From positions 2,374,501 to 2,438,500 of the forward strand of contig NZ_AP031575.1 in assembly GCF_040436405.1 (NCBI RefSeq): a DNA stretch of 64,000 nucleotides. The letters run 5' to 3'. The position numbers and the translations under genes were made by a program. A model generated the notes under the pieces. That model was not told the origin of the DNA. It searched no databases and saw only the letters and a program-made list of their open reading frames with translations. This document shows, one piece after another, positions 47,618 through 56,896 of this stretch; position 1 is the first letter of the stretch; each line of letters opens with the position of its first letter. The stretch comes from Marinomonas sp. THO17. GTDB lineage: Bacteria > Pseudomonadota > Gammaproteobacteria > Pseudomonadales > Marinomonadaceae.

Positions 47618-48595
47618 ATGAGAGCCAGTCGTATACTAAAGCTGTTAATGACTTTGCAGACCCATGACAAAGTGACCGCTCGCACTTTAGCCGATATTTG
47701 TGAAACTTCTGTTCGCACCATATATCGAGATATAGAAGCATTAAGCGCGATTGGGGTGCCGGTTTACAGCGAACAAGGCATACAGGGCGGCTATCGACTT
47801 TTACACGGTTATCGAACGTATTTTAACGGACTATCAGAAAAAGAAGCAGAGACTCTCTTTTTAGCAGGGTTAACAGGCCCAGTTCAGAAAATGGGCTTGG
47901 AAGCGACGCTGGAAAATGCGCAATTAAAGCTCAAAGCAGCCTTACCTGATACCTTTAGAAGTCAGGCAGAACGTCTGCAAAGCCGATTTTTACTGGACAC
48001 CCCAAGTTGGTTTTCGGATGACGAGAAAGCCGAGCTACTTCCTCAACTGATGACTGCTGTATTAGAACAACACCAGATTGCTATAAGTTATGAGAGTTGG
48101 AAAGGGAAGCGTGAACGCATAGCGAATCCTTTAGGCATCGTTCTGAAAGGAGGACAATGGTATTTGATCGCGCAAGTTGAACAGGATATTCGAACCTATC
48201 GAGTATCCCGCATTGATACATTAACACTATCCACCGACACATTTGAACGGCCAGAAGGCTTCAACTTAATGGCATTCTGGCAAACCAGTTTACGGCGTGT
48301 GGAAGCCCTTCAGTTTCCTATAATGGCTGAGGTTCGTATCACCCCCCTTGGCTTAAAAATGATGGACTTTATTTGTGTATCCTACGTGATCAATAACGCT
48401 AAGATAGAACCCGAAGATGAATCAGGCTGGCATCGTGCTTACCTTCCTGTTGGGGAAAACTCATATGGTTGTTATGAACTATTGCGCTTCGGCTCTGAAT
48501 TGGAAGTCATTAATCCCCCAGAGCTGCGCGCAGAAATGGAGAAGATAGTGTCATCTTTGGCTGTGCTGTATCACCAAAATACAGCGCTGAGTTAA
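47618..48595 (+). CDS. WYL-domain transcriptional regulator (HTH_11/DeoR type)
   Basis: This 325-residue regulator has an N-terminal winged helix (residues 1-60: TARTLADICETSVRTIYRDI, then GVPVYSEQGIQGGYRL) and a WYL domain (GQWYLIAQVEQDIRTYRVSRI) that in relatives binds nucleotides or ssDNA, plus a C-terminal WCX extension. It is divergent from the broken GST gene, a pairing common for such regulators, so that gene was probably its target. AGGAG precedes ATG 47618. Confidence 0.88.
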   Translation: MRASRILKLLMTLQTHDKVTARTLADICETSVRTIYRDIEALSAIGVPVYSEQGIQGGYRLLHGYRTYFNGLSEKEAETLFLAGLTGPVQKMGLEATLENAQLKLKAALPDTFRSQAERLQSRFLLDTPSWFSDDEKAELLPQLMTAVLEQHQIAISYESWKGKRERIANPLGIVLKGGQWYLIAQVEQDIRTYRVSRIDTLTLSTDTFERPEGFNLMAFWQTSLRRVEALQFPIMAEVRITPLGLKMMDFICVSYVINNAKIEPEDESGWHRAYLPVGENSYGCYELLRFGSELEVINPPELRAEMEKIVSSLAVLYHQNTALS

Positions 48596-48688
48596 GCAGA
48601 AAAATTGAGGTATTATCGCTTTAGGCCTGCTCCCTTTAAGTTTCATCCCGCCAATACAAGATAAAATACAAAACCAATGACACCTTTT

Positions 48689-48764
48689 GGACTGAAAGTC
48701 CGATTAAGAGACCTTTTGGTTACTTTTGCGGCTCTGGGTAAAAGTTACCCGCTCAGCAGAGCGG
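48689..48764 (+). repeat. Short element of three consecutive hairpins
   Basis: In 76 bp, three stems follow each other: GGACT/AGTCC (48689-48701), GGTTACTTTT/AAAAGTTACC (48718-48749, one mismatch) and CCGCTC/GAGCGG (48749-48764). CCTTTTGG occurs twice, just before the first two stems. The element may be a dispersed REP/MITE-like repeat or a transcript 3' end between convergent genes. Confidence 0.5.
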
Positions 48765-48824
48765 AAAAAGCTAATAAATACAAATCGTTTGAAAAGAACT
48801 TGTAAGCTAATAAAGCGTCGAACT

Positions 48825-49982
48825 TTAACTCTCTTTAAACGGCAACAACCCATTGGTATCCCGATGATACTCCCGCACGGCTTGCGCTTCTTCTTCACAA
48901 AAACGAGCGATGGCGTCACGAAAGCCTTCATGAGCTATGTGGTGAATACTGTGGCTGTACACTGGTTCAAATCCGCGGGCAATTTTGTGTTCCCCTTGTG
49001 TGCCAGGGTCAAAATGTTGTAACCCTTTTTCCAAACAAAACTCGATGCCTTGGTAATAACAAGCCTCAAAATGCAGGCAATCGACTTCTTCCACACAGCC
49101 CCAATAACGGCCATACAAAGAGTGATCGTCGAAAAAGCACCAAGACGCCGCAATAGGTTCTTCATTACGAAAGGCCTGTACCAACAAGATTTTCTCGCCC
49201 ATCTCTGCTGCTAATTGGCCGAAGAAATCCCGTGTGAGATAACCTTGTTGGCCTCGCTTAGCGTAAGTGGATTGATAACACAGGTAAAAGAAATCAATGT
49301 CAGCTGAGCTTAATTCAGAGCCTAATTTACGCTTTAAAGTAACACCTTGTGCCGCAACTTTTTCCCTTTCTTTGCGTGCAGATTTTCGCTTGCGACTGGC
49401 AAAATGGGAAAAATAATCCGTCATGTCATGGTAATTACGGTTAAACCAATGAAACTGACAAGAAATTCGTTCTAAATACGCTTCGTCTTGCTTTAACAAG
49501 GCCGCATGTTCAGGCTTAACAAAGAGCAGGTGCCAACTGGAAAATTCTCTCTGTTGATTCGCTTGGGTCAAGACATCCGCAACTGTTCGATACAGATGCA
49601 TAAAAGCCACATCCTCTCCTTTTGGGTCCAGATGGGAGAAAAGCCGAATTCCAGTTACAGGTGAGAAAGGCACGGCCCAAACTCGTTTTGGGTAATAGCG
49701 GAAACCATAACGCTGAAACGCATCGGCCCACGCCCAATCAAACACAAATTCCCCTTGCGAATGGGTTTTTAAATAGGTGGGGGCAATAGCAAGCGGAGTA
49801 TCATCCTCATCCATGATCAACAGATACTCTGGATACCAGCCTGTACCATCACCAATACTCTGGCTGTCTTCCAAGGCTTGATGAAACGCAAACTGTGCAA
49901 AAGGGTATTGAGTCTCTCCGATGGCTTTATCCCAAAGGTCTTTGCCTATCTCCTCTACAGAAGTAAACCACTGCGCTTTCAT
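48825..49982 (-). CDS. FemAB-like N-acyltransferase (COG3146 / PF04339)
   Basis: This 385-residue cytoplasmic protein belongs to a GNAT-like FemAB_like family seen in many proteobacteria. Hallmarks are AFHQALEDSQSIGDGTGWYP at the start, RYWGCVEEVDCLHFEACYYQ, GLQHFDPGTQGEHKIARGFEP and the C-terminal HIAHEGFRDAIARF. The acceptor is unknown; the GNAT fold suggests acyl or aminoacyl transfer. It starts 3 bp after aroE and is the last gene of the lpxM-like-hemF-aroE run. Confidence 0.85.
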   Translation of the reverse strand: MKAQWFTSVEEIGKDLWDKAIGETQYPFAQFAFHQALEDSQSIGDGTGWYPEYLLIMDEDDTPLAIAPTYLKTHSQGEFVFDWAWADAFQRYGFRYYPKRVWAVPFSPVTGIRLFSHLDPKGEDVAFMHLYRTVADVLTQANQQREFSSWHLLFVKPEHAALLKQDEAYLERISCQFHWFNRNYHDMTDYFSHFASRKRKSARKEREKVAAQGVTLKRKLGSELSSADIDFFYLCYQSTYAKRGQQGYLTRDFFGQLAAEMGEKILLVQAFRNEEPIAASWCFFDDHSLYGRYWGCVEEVDCLHFEACYYQGIEFCLEKGLQHFDPGTQGEHKIARGFEPVYSHSIHHIAHEGFRDAIARFCEEEAQAVREYHRDTNGLLPFKES

Positions 49983-49985
49983 CGA

Positions 49986-50792
49986 TTAGTCCGCCATTTG
50001 TTTTCGTAAACGTGCCACTAGAGAGGCGGTATCAGGGCGTATTTGTCGCCATAGATAAAAGGCTTCTGCCGCCTGACCAACCAACATGCCTAAACCATCT
50101 GCACCTGCCGCACCCAGTTCATGGGCCCATTGCAAAAAGACAGTACGCTGTTTGCCATACATCATGTCGTAACACCAAGTTTGCTCGTCCACCAGCTCGT
50201 CTTTCAGTGGCGGTAACTGTCCAGACAAACTCGCTGACGTGCCGTTAATAATGATGTCGAACGAGCCTTCAAGGGCCTCGAAAGAAGACGCGAAACAATC
50301 AAAATGATCCGCCAGTTGTTGCGCTTTCGTGACGGTTCTATTGGCAATGGTTATCGAGTCTGGCTGTTCATCCAATACCGGTTCCAAGACACCACGAACG
50401 GCACCACCGGCACCCAAAATCAGTATGCGTTTGTCCTTCAGACTCTGTTGATGATTGATTGTAATGTCACGAACCATACCAATTCCATCGGTATTATCGC
50501 CGAACAGGTCGCCATTTTTCGCCATCAATAAGGTGTTTACCGCACCCGCCTGTTTTGCCCTTTGGCTCAGAACGTCACACATGGCAAAAGCACGCTCTTT
50601 GAAAGGGACGGTCACATTTAAACCTTTTCCACCTTGCTGGAAAAAAGCACGCACTTGTTGCTCAAAATGCTCTTCTTCACCAAGCAAGGTGGTGTATTGC
50701 ATGTTTTGCTTTGTTTGTAAGGCAAATTCAGTATGAATCGCAGGTGATTTACTGTGTGCAATTGGGTTGCCAACCACGGCGTATTGATCCAC
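49986..50792 (-). CDS. aroE: Shikimate 5-dehydrogenase AroE
   Basis: This 268-residue NADP-dependent enzyme reduces 3-dehydroshikimate in aromatic amino acid biosynthesis. Motifs are VVGNPIAHSKSPAIH at the start, the catalytic Lys in NVTVPFKERAF and Asp in GDNTDGIGMVRDI, and the Rossmann motif LGAGGAVRG with NRTVTKA (NADP-binding). I chose the GTG at 50792 because GAGGA lies just upstream and the product then begins MDQYAVVGN; a TTG at 50810 is the alternative. It follows hemF by 49 bp, the order also seen near the origin in Pseudomonas. Confidence 0.95.
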   Translation of the reverse strand: MDQYAVVGNPIAHSKSPAIHTEFALQTKQNMQYTTLLGEEEHFEQQVRAFFQQGGKGLNVTVPFKERAFAMCDVLSQRAKQAGAVNTLLMAKNGDLFGDNTDGIGMVRDITINHQQSLKDKRILILGAGGAVRGVLEPVLDEQPDSITIANRTVTKAQQLADHFDCFASSFEALEGSFDIIINGTSASLSGQLPPLKDELVDEQTWCYDMMYGKQRTVFLQWAHELGAAGADGLGMLVGQAAEAFYLWRQIRPDTASLVARLRKQMAD

Positions 50793-50841
50793 AACACTTC
50801 CTCTAGTCAATGAAGGAGGTTAACTGACTTTTCTCGTTCTT

Positions 50842-51795
<954 letters not shown>

Positions 51796-51852
51796 CTAAC
51801 ATCATTTCCCCAAGCGCGACGACCAGTCTTGTTTACCAATGCCTCTTCTTGG

Positions 51853-52803
51853 TTAGTACAAACGCGCCCCGTCAGGACGCGTGCGCAATAAATTCAACAC
51901 CCACATGTATTGCTCAGGATGCGCTGAAATAAGTTCTTCTAAGGTTTGGTTCATACGCTCTGCGTCAGCTCTTTCATCACCCGTAGGAAAGTTTTCTAAC
52001 GCCGGTAATATATGCAAATGATACTTTTTACTTTGCGTATCATAAGCTGGCAGCATGGGTACTACCATGGCATTAGACAAGTTTGCCAGCTTGCCTAAGC
52101 CTTTCATAGTAGCTTTTTCTGTGGCAAAAAAAGGCGCGAAAACCGAGTTTTGCGGACCTAAGTCTTCATCCGGTAGGTAATAACCTAAATAACCTTGTTT
52201 AATGGATTTTAAATAAGGCTTAATGCCCGCATCGCGGTGATAGACTCGGGCCCCATATTGAATACGCTGTAAGTGAATCAACCAGTCGGTGATAGGGTTT
52301 TTCTGATCTCGAATCATGGCAACTGTTTTAAAACCATGAGCGGTTAACAATACACCTGCATAATCAATTGCCCAGCAATGTGGTACTAAGGCAATCACCT
52401 TTTGCTGAGCTTGTAAGTGAGGAAACAGATGCTCTTCACCATGAATCACACATCGCAGTTGATTATGACGCTTACTGCGGACCAAGAGCTCACCGTATGC
52501 CAGAAAAAACTGAGCAGCCACTTGAAAATTCTGTTTCAGTAAGGCTTCTCGCTCCGCTAAAGTTTTGTCTGGGAAACATTCTGCTAGGTTTATTCGCGCT
52601 CGTTTTAATGCACCGCTTTTGGTATTTAGCAAGCGTCCAGCAATCCAACTGGCCAACGCATCTCGCCAAACTACAGGAACAAATGCCAGTATTAAAACCA
52701 AACCAACACCCAGCCAAGTGGGCCAAAAACGGGGGAGAAGGAAACGCCACTGAAAGGTTGGATTATACAGCTTGTTGTCTACTTTCTGGTGTGAGGTCAT
52801 CAA
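51853..52803 (-). CDS. lpxM: Lipid A late acyltransferase, LpxM-like
   Basis: This 316-residue inner-membrane acyltransferase adds a secondary acyl chain to lipid A from acyl-ACP. After an N-terminal helix (GVGLVLILAFVPVVW), the LpxM-type catalytic region reads VPHCWAIDYAGVLL, where LpxL would have HxxxxE-type residues. It continues GIKPYLKSIKQGYLGYYLPD and HPEQYMWVLNLLRTRP. PHCWAID and YYLPDEDLG favour LpxM over LpxL, though a paralogue with another acyl preference is possible. It lies 48 bp after tetR and 66 bp before hemF. Confidence 0.83.
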   Translation of the reverse strand: MMTSHQKVDNKLYNPTFQWRFLLPRFWPTWLGVGLVLILAFVPVVWRDALASWIAGRLLNTKSGALKRARINLAECFPDKTLAEREALLKQNFQVAAQFFLAYGELLVRSKRHNQLRCVIHGEEHLFPHLQAQQKVIALVPHCWAIDYAGVLLTAHGFKTVAMIRDQKNPITDWLIHLQRIQYGARVYHRDAGIKPYLKSIKQGYLGYYLPDEDLGPQNSVFAPFFATEKATMKGLGKLANLSNAMVVPMLPAYDTQSKKYHLHILPALENFPTGDERADAERMNQTLEELISAHPEQYMWVLNLLRTRPDGARLY

Positions 52804-52851
52804 ACTCTTCGCTTCTCATTGAATGCTCGTATGATACATGAAGAGAGACAC

Positions 52852-53412
52852 TTAACGCCATGCAGACACCACTTGTTCAAAACAGTCTTCTTTGCCAGTG
52901 GCCTGCACCAAAACCGAAGCACCATGCAAACAAGCTAACAAACGTACAGCGGCTGTTTTCGGTTCATCCGCTGAGAGAGTCGGCAAACGTGACAACACCT
53001 GCTGCAACCACTGCAACTTCACCTCATAAAAAACTGCCAAGCTTTCTCTGACTTCCTCAGGTAAGGCTTCTTTGTCTGCCGTCAACATAGTACATAGACT
53101 CATGTGTTTTTGATCGATCACCTTGGCTTTAAAACCATCAATAAAGCCATTTATCATAGCGTGAGGTTCAAACTCCGAAGTCATAGGGTCGGGCAGTTGT
53201 GATGCAAACTCTTTGGTGTAACGTTTCATCACGGCACTTGCCAAGTCCCCCTTGGTACGGAAATGATAGTGAACACTTGCACTCTTGATACCTATTTGCT
53301 CAGCGATATCTCGAAAACTAAAAGCACCATAGCCACCGGCGATGATGTATTGTTCCGCCAAATCCATAATTTTGCTTTTGGTATCCACTTTTTCAGCTGT
53401 CATTTCATTCAC
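52852..53412 (-). CDS. TetR-family transcriptional repressor
   Basis: This 186-residue repressor has an N-terminal HTH (IMDLAEQYIIAGGYGAFSFR, then DIAEQIGIKSASVHYHFRTK) and a C-terminal ligand domain (residues ~70-186) with no recognisable ligand signature. Two copies of a palindromic site lie in the 100 bp between it and the divergent lpd gene, so it probably represses both itself and lpd. Confidence 0.9.
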   Translation of the reverse strand: MNEMTAEKVDTKSKIMDLAEQYIIAGGYGAFSFRDIAEQIGIKSASVHYHFRTKGDLASAVMKRYTKEFASQLPDPMTSEFEPHAMINGFIDGFKAKVIDQKHMSLCTMLTADKEALPEEVRESLAVFYEVKLQWLQQVLSRLPTLSADEPKTAAVRLLACLHGASVLVQATGKEDCFEQVVSAWR

Positions 53413-53420
53413 TCAAACTT

Positions 53421-53440
53421 TATCTATCAACTGATAGGTA
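53421..53440. promoter_or_regulatory. Putative TetR operator 1
   Basis: TATCTATCAACTGATAGGTA contains the perfect palindrome CTATCA-AC-TGATAG. It lies just before the tetR start (53412) and is repeated, with one change, 56 bp away. Confidence 0.7.
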
Positions 53441-53476
53441 TTTTATTGACCTAGCGTAAATCCTCAAGCTATATTC

Positions 53477-53496
53477 TATCTATCTACTGATAGGTA
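53477..53496. promoter_or_regulatory. Putative TetR operator 2
   Basis: TATCTATCTACTGATAGGTA differs from operator 1 at one position (CTATCT-AC-TGATAG). It lies about 20 bp upstream of the lpd ATG, where binding would block transcription. Confidence 0.7.
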
Positions 53497-53513
53497 TATT
53501 AGGATAAATTCCC

Positions 53514-54941
53514 ATGAATACGGATACTATGACATTTGATTTACTAGTATTGGGCAGTGGCCCTGGCGGTTATGCGGCTGCATTTCGAGCTGCTGATTTG
53601 GGCTTAAAGGTTGCCATGATAGAACGTCATGCCACACTTGGCGGAGTCTGTTTAAACGTTGGATGCATTCCTTCCAAAGCCTTGCTACATGTGGCCGGTA
53701 AAATTCGTATGGCCGATGAAGACGCCCACGGTGTGACTTATGCCAAACCTCAAATCGACTTAGACGCCATTCGCCACCATAGGCAAAACACTGTTAATAC
53801 CCTGACAGGCAATCTCGCTTTGATGGCAAAAGGTCGTAAGGTTGAGATTTTTCATGGTGAAGGACATTTTTTATCCACTAACCAAGTTCAAATAACAAAA
53901 CAAGATGAAACACATAGCGGTTCCACGCAGGTTTTGAGCTTCAAACACGCCATTATTGCGGTAGGCTCAAGAGCCATTCGTTTACCTTTTGTACCTTATG
54001 ACGATCCGCGTATTTTGGATGCCACCAGTGCCTTACAACTTGAGCGTATTCCCAAGCACATGTTGGTATTAGGCGGCGGCATTATTGGTTTAGAGATGGC
54101 CACTGTGTACCAAGCTTTAGGCGCTAAAATCACGGTAGCGGAACTAGGTGATCAGATCATGGCAGGGGCTGACAAAGACCTTGTGCGAGTATTCGAGCAA
54201 AGCAACAAAGACCGCATGACTTTCCTCACGAACTCCCAAGTGACTGATATACAAGCGACACCTGAATCCTTGCTGGTAAAACTGAAAGACCAAGCGGGTG
54301 AGCAACAACTGGAAGTGGATGCTGTGCTTGTCGCAGTGGGTCGTTCTCCCAATGGCAAAAACGCCGGAATTGCTGACATAGGCGTGGAGATCGACGATAG
54401 AGGATTTGTTATCACTAACAATCAATGCAGAACATCTGTACCCAATATCTTCGCCATTGGCGATGTGACTCATGGCCCTATGCTGGCCCATAAAGCTTCT
54501 CATCAAGGTCATATTGCAGCGGAAGTCATTGCCGGGCACAAGGTGGATTTTCAACCTTTGGCAATTCCATCCATTGCTTATACCTTCCCTGAAGTGGCTT
54601 GGGTAGGGTTAACCGAAACGTCAGCGAAAGCACAAAATATCCCAGTAAAAAGTGCCGTTTTCCCATGGAGTGCCAGTGGTCGCGCCATTGCTTCAGGCAT
54701 CACTCAAGGCAAAACCAAACTCATTTACGATGAGGTAACAAAGCGAGTATTGGGCGCAGGCATAGTCGGCGCGCATGCTGGAGAATTACTCGGTGAACTG
54801 ACTCTCGCGATTGAATTTGGTGCCACCTTAGAAGACATTGCATTGACCATTCACGCTCACCCAAGCCTGCATGAATCCGTTGGCTTAGCCGCTGAACTGG
54901 GCGCTGGCACCATTACCGATTTGCCAAATAGGAAACTTTAA
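53514..54941 (+). CDS. lpdA: Dihydrolipoyl dehydrogenase (E3), stand-alone
   Basis: This 475-residue FAD-dependent disulfide oxidoreductase has VLGSGPGGYAAAFRAADLG, the redox disulfide GGVCLNVGCIPSKALL, NAD motif VLGGGIIGLEMATVY and AIGDVTHGPMLAHKASHQG. The C-terminal HAHPSLHESVG contains the His-Glu catalytic pair. It reoxidises dihydrolipoamide in 2-oxoacid dehydrogenase or glycine cleavage complexes. No E1/E2 or lipoylation genes adjoin it, so it is probably an accessory E3 under TetR control, not the main Lpd. Confidence 0.9.
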   Translation: MNTDTMTFDLLVLGSGPGGYAAAFRAADLGLKVAMIERHATLGGVCLNVGCIPSKALLHVAGKIRMADEDAHGVTYAKPQIDLDAIRHHRQNTVNTLTGNLALMAKGRKVEIFHGEGHFLSTNQVQITKQDETHSGSTQVLSFKHAIIAVGSRAIRLPFVPYDDPRILDATSALQLERIPKHMLVLGGGIIGLEMATVYQALGAKITVAELGDQIMAGADKDLVRVFEQSNKDRMTFLTNSQVTDIQATPESLLVKLKDQAGEQQLEVDAVLVAVGRSPNGKNAGIADIGVEIDDRGFVITNNQCRTSVPNIFAIGDVTHGPMLAHKASHQGHIAAEVIAGHKVDFQPLAIPSIAYTFPEVAWVGLTETSAKAQNIPVKSAVFPWSASGRAIASGITQGKTKLIYDEVTKRVLGAGIVGAHAGELLGELTLAIEFGATLEDIALTIHAHPSLHESVGLAAELGAGTITDLPNRKL

Positions 54942-54981
54942 ACTCATGTTTAAGACATGGCTAGTTGCTCAATAAAGCAGC

Positions 54982-54987
54982 TATAAT
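54982..54987 (+). promoter_or_regulatory. -10-like box upstream of the DUF4160-DUF2442 pair
   Basis: A TATAAT hexamer lies 34 bp before the ATG at 55021. A good -35 at the right spacing is not obvious, so the promoter call is weak. Confidence 0.3.
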
Positions 54988-55020
54988 CCAAAATATGAAT
55001 CACAAGGATGTGAGAATTAT

Positions 55021-55257
55021 ATGAGCCCCGCGATTTACAGAGAAAACGGTTTTAAGTTTTTCTTTTTCTCCAATGAAGAAGAAAGAATGCATGTTCATAT
55101 TGTTGGGCATGATGGCGAAGCTAAGTTTTGGATAGCTCCTGAAATTGCCCTTGCAAAAAGCTACAATCTTTCCGTTAAAGAGCTTTCTAAATTAGAAAAG
55201 AGCGTTGAGGAGCACAAAGATGAAATCATCGCCGCTTGGCAAAAACACTTCGGTTGA
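55021..55257 (+). CDS. DUF4160 family protein
   Basis: This 78-residue protein starts MSPAIYRENGFKFFFFSNEE and has the family segment RMHVHIVGHDGEAKFWIAPE. DUF4160 proteins are often encoded next to a DUF2442 protein in putative toxin-antitoxin-like pairs with no proven mechanism. The next gene overlaps its end by 38 bp in another frame, giving exactly that pair here. Confidence 0.8.
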   Translation: MSPAIYRENGFKFFFFSNEEERMHVHIVGHDGEAKFWIAPEIALAKSYNLSVKELSKLEKSVEEHKDEIIAAWQKHFG

Positions 55258-55480
55258 AGTTATAGGGTTAACGCCTAACGGCCTTTGGCTATTAGCTCAA
55301 GGTGAAGAATATTTCTTAAGCTATGAAGAATTTCCTTGGTTTGAAAATGCGCCCGTTAAAGCTGTTTTTAATGTCGAAAAACAAGGGGAAAGCGGATTCT
55401 GCTGGCCTGACCTAGATGTGGACTTATCTCTCGATGGCATCAAGCACCCAGAGAAATATCCGCTGAAGGCAAAGTACTAA
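55220..55480 (+). CDS. DUF2442 family protein
   Basis: This 86-residue protein starts at ATG 55220 (MKSSPLGKNTSVEVIGLTPN) and has WLLAQGEEYFLSYEEFPWF and WPDLDVDLSLDGIKHPEKYP, which match DUF2442. It overlaps DUF4160 by 38 bp in another frame, a sign of coupled expression. Function unknown; the pair is a toxin-antitoxin candidate by association only. Confidence 0.8.
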   Translation: MKSSPLGKNTSVEVIGLTPNGLWLLAQGEEYFLSYEEFPWFENAPVKAVFNVEKQGESGFCWPDLDVDLSLDGIKHPEKYPLKAKY

Positions 55481-55506
55481 TAAGAGAAGAGTAAACATGG
55501 AAGAAC

Positions 55507-55689
55507 GTGATTTTGAGTACTATAAATAAAGAGCTAGCTGATTCCGTAATAACAAGGATATTTAGGACAATCATATTACAACTAAATTTTTCATTTTTGA
55601 GGAGCAACTACGAAACATTGATACAGGAAGAGGAACAAGATGCTCATAATAAAGCAAATATTTTCTGGCAATACCTCTTAGACATTTAG
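55507..55689 (+). CDS. Possible small hypothetical protein or remnant
   Basis: A 60-residue ORF would start with GTG and encode ELADSVITRIFRTIILQLNF and a polar tail (LIQEEEQDAHNKANIF). No family is recognised. An ATG at 55497 in another frame (MEERDFEYYK, then stop) points to a possible frameshifted gene. A plausible RBS (AAGAGAAGAG) precedes 55497 rather than 55507, so this may not be real. Confidence 0.25.
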   Translation: MILSTINKELADSVITRIFRTIILQLNFSFLRSNYETLIQEEEQDAHNKANIFWQYLLDI

Positions 55690-55891
55690 TTTGTTTACAC
55701 TTCCCAATATCCTATTCAAAGCCATCCTTAGCGGAATTACTGAGAAATATTTCTCAAACTGGCTTCTAAGTTATCTCTCCAATTTTGACAGTTAAAACAG
55801 CAAATGAATTGACTATTTTTCGCTCTAAGTCTATTTTGGATACAAAATACATTTTACCTAAAATCGTCGATTCTCTCTGAAAGGGTAACGA
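55690..55891. other. Upstream region of the hydroxyproline gene cluster
   Basis: About 200 bp of AT-rich sequence with no convincing ORF should contain the promoter of the cluster starting at 55892 (GAAAGGG ribosome-binding site). I could not assign a regulator site. Confidence 0.4.
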
Positions 55892-56896
55892 ATGATGGCC
55901 AGAACTCAACTTGATACCTCTGTTTTTCATGGCATCATGCCTGCATTGATGACTCCTTGTAAGTCAGATCGCAGTCCTGATTTCGATGCCTTAGTAAAAA
56001 AGGCTAAGGAAATGATGGTGGCAGGCATGTCTGCCGTAGTGTATTGCGGTTCTATGGGTGATTGGCCCTTATTGACTGACACAGAACGTATGGAAGGGGT
56101 TGAACGTCTGGTCGCCGCTGGTGTACCCGTAGTTGTTGGAACTGGTGCGATTAATACCAAGTCAGCGGTGGCGCTTGCGGCTCATGCACAAAAAGTCGGG
56201 GCGGCAGGTTTGATGGTAATTCCTCGCGTTTTATCCCGTGGTTCGGTCATTGCCGCTCAACGCCACCATTTCAAAGCCATTTTGGCCGCCGCACCGGATA
56301 TACCCGCCATCATATACAACAGTCCTGTGTACGGTTTTGCGACCCGTGCCGATTTGTTTTTCTCTTTGCGTACTGAGCATCCTAACTTAATTGGCTTTAA
56401 GGAGTTTGGTGGCGCGGACGATTTACGCTATGCCGCTGAAAACATCACCTCTCAAGACGATGATGTGCTATTAATGGTAGGCGTTGATACGGCTGTTTTT
56501 CATGGTTTTGTGAACTGTGGTGCGGTTGGCGCTATTACCGGTATAGGCACCGCCTTACCAAAAGAAGTATTGCTGCTCGCAGATTTGTCTCGTAAAGCGG
56601 CACGAGGCCAAGCCAAAGCTCGCAAGCTTGCACAAGAACTTGAACAAGCACTTCAGATACTAGCCAGCTTTGATGAAGGCCCTGAACTGGTGCTGTTTTT
56701 CAAATATTTGCTGGTGCTGAACGGCGAACCAGAGTATCAATTACACTTTAATGAGACCGATGAACTCAGTGATGCCCAGCGTTTTTACTGTGAGCAACAG
56801 TATGCTCTGTTCAAAGCATGGTTTGCCGATTGGTCTTTGCAAAATGATGTACTTTCTATTATTCAGGCAACGAATACGCAGGTCTCGGAATGCTAA
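55892..56896 (+). CDS. DapA-family lyase/deaminase, probable 1-pyrroline-4-hydroxy-2-carboxylate deaminase
   Basis: This 334-residue member of the DHDPS/NAL family has the Schiff-base Lys in NLIGFKEFGG and the Tyr of AIIYNSPVYGF. In hydroxyproline pathways this family converts 1-pyrroline-4-hydroxy-2-carboxylate to alpha-ketoglutarate semialdehyde. The assignment rests on its place beside an epimerase and a D-amino-acid oxidase. Dihydrodipicolinate synthase itself is less likely in this context. Its stop overlaps the next start by 7 bp. The ATGATG at 55892 leaves one codon of doubt. Confidence 0.85.
   Translation: MMARTQLDTSVFHGIMPALMTPCKSDRSPDFDALVKKAKEMMVAGMSAVVYCGSMGDWPLLTDTERMEGVERLVAAGVPVVVGTGAINTKSAVALAAHAQKVGAAGLMVIPRVLSRGSVIAAQRHHFKAILAAAPDIPAIIYNSPVYGFATRADLFFSLRTEHPNLIGFKEFGGADDLRYAAENITSQDDDVLLMVGVDTAVFHGFVNCGAVGAITGIGTALPKEVLLLADLSRKAARGQAKARKLAQELEQALQILASFDEGPELVLFFKYLLVLNGEPEYQLHFNETDELSDAQRFYCEQQYALFKAWFADWSLQNDVLSIIQATNTQVSEC

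Noticed and set aside
54144..54554. 136-residue minus-strand ORF inside lpd
   Set aside because: It lies wholly antisense to a well-conserved Lpd and its translation has no recognisable features; it is a shadow of the real frame.
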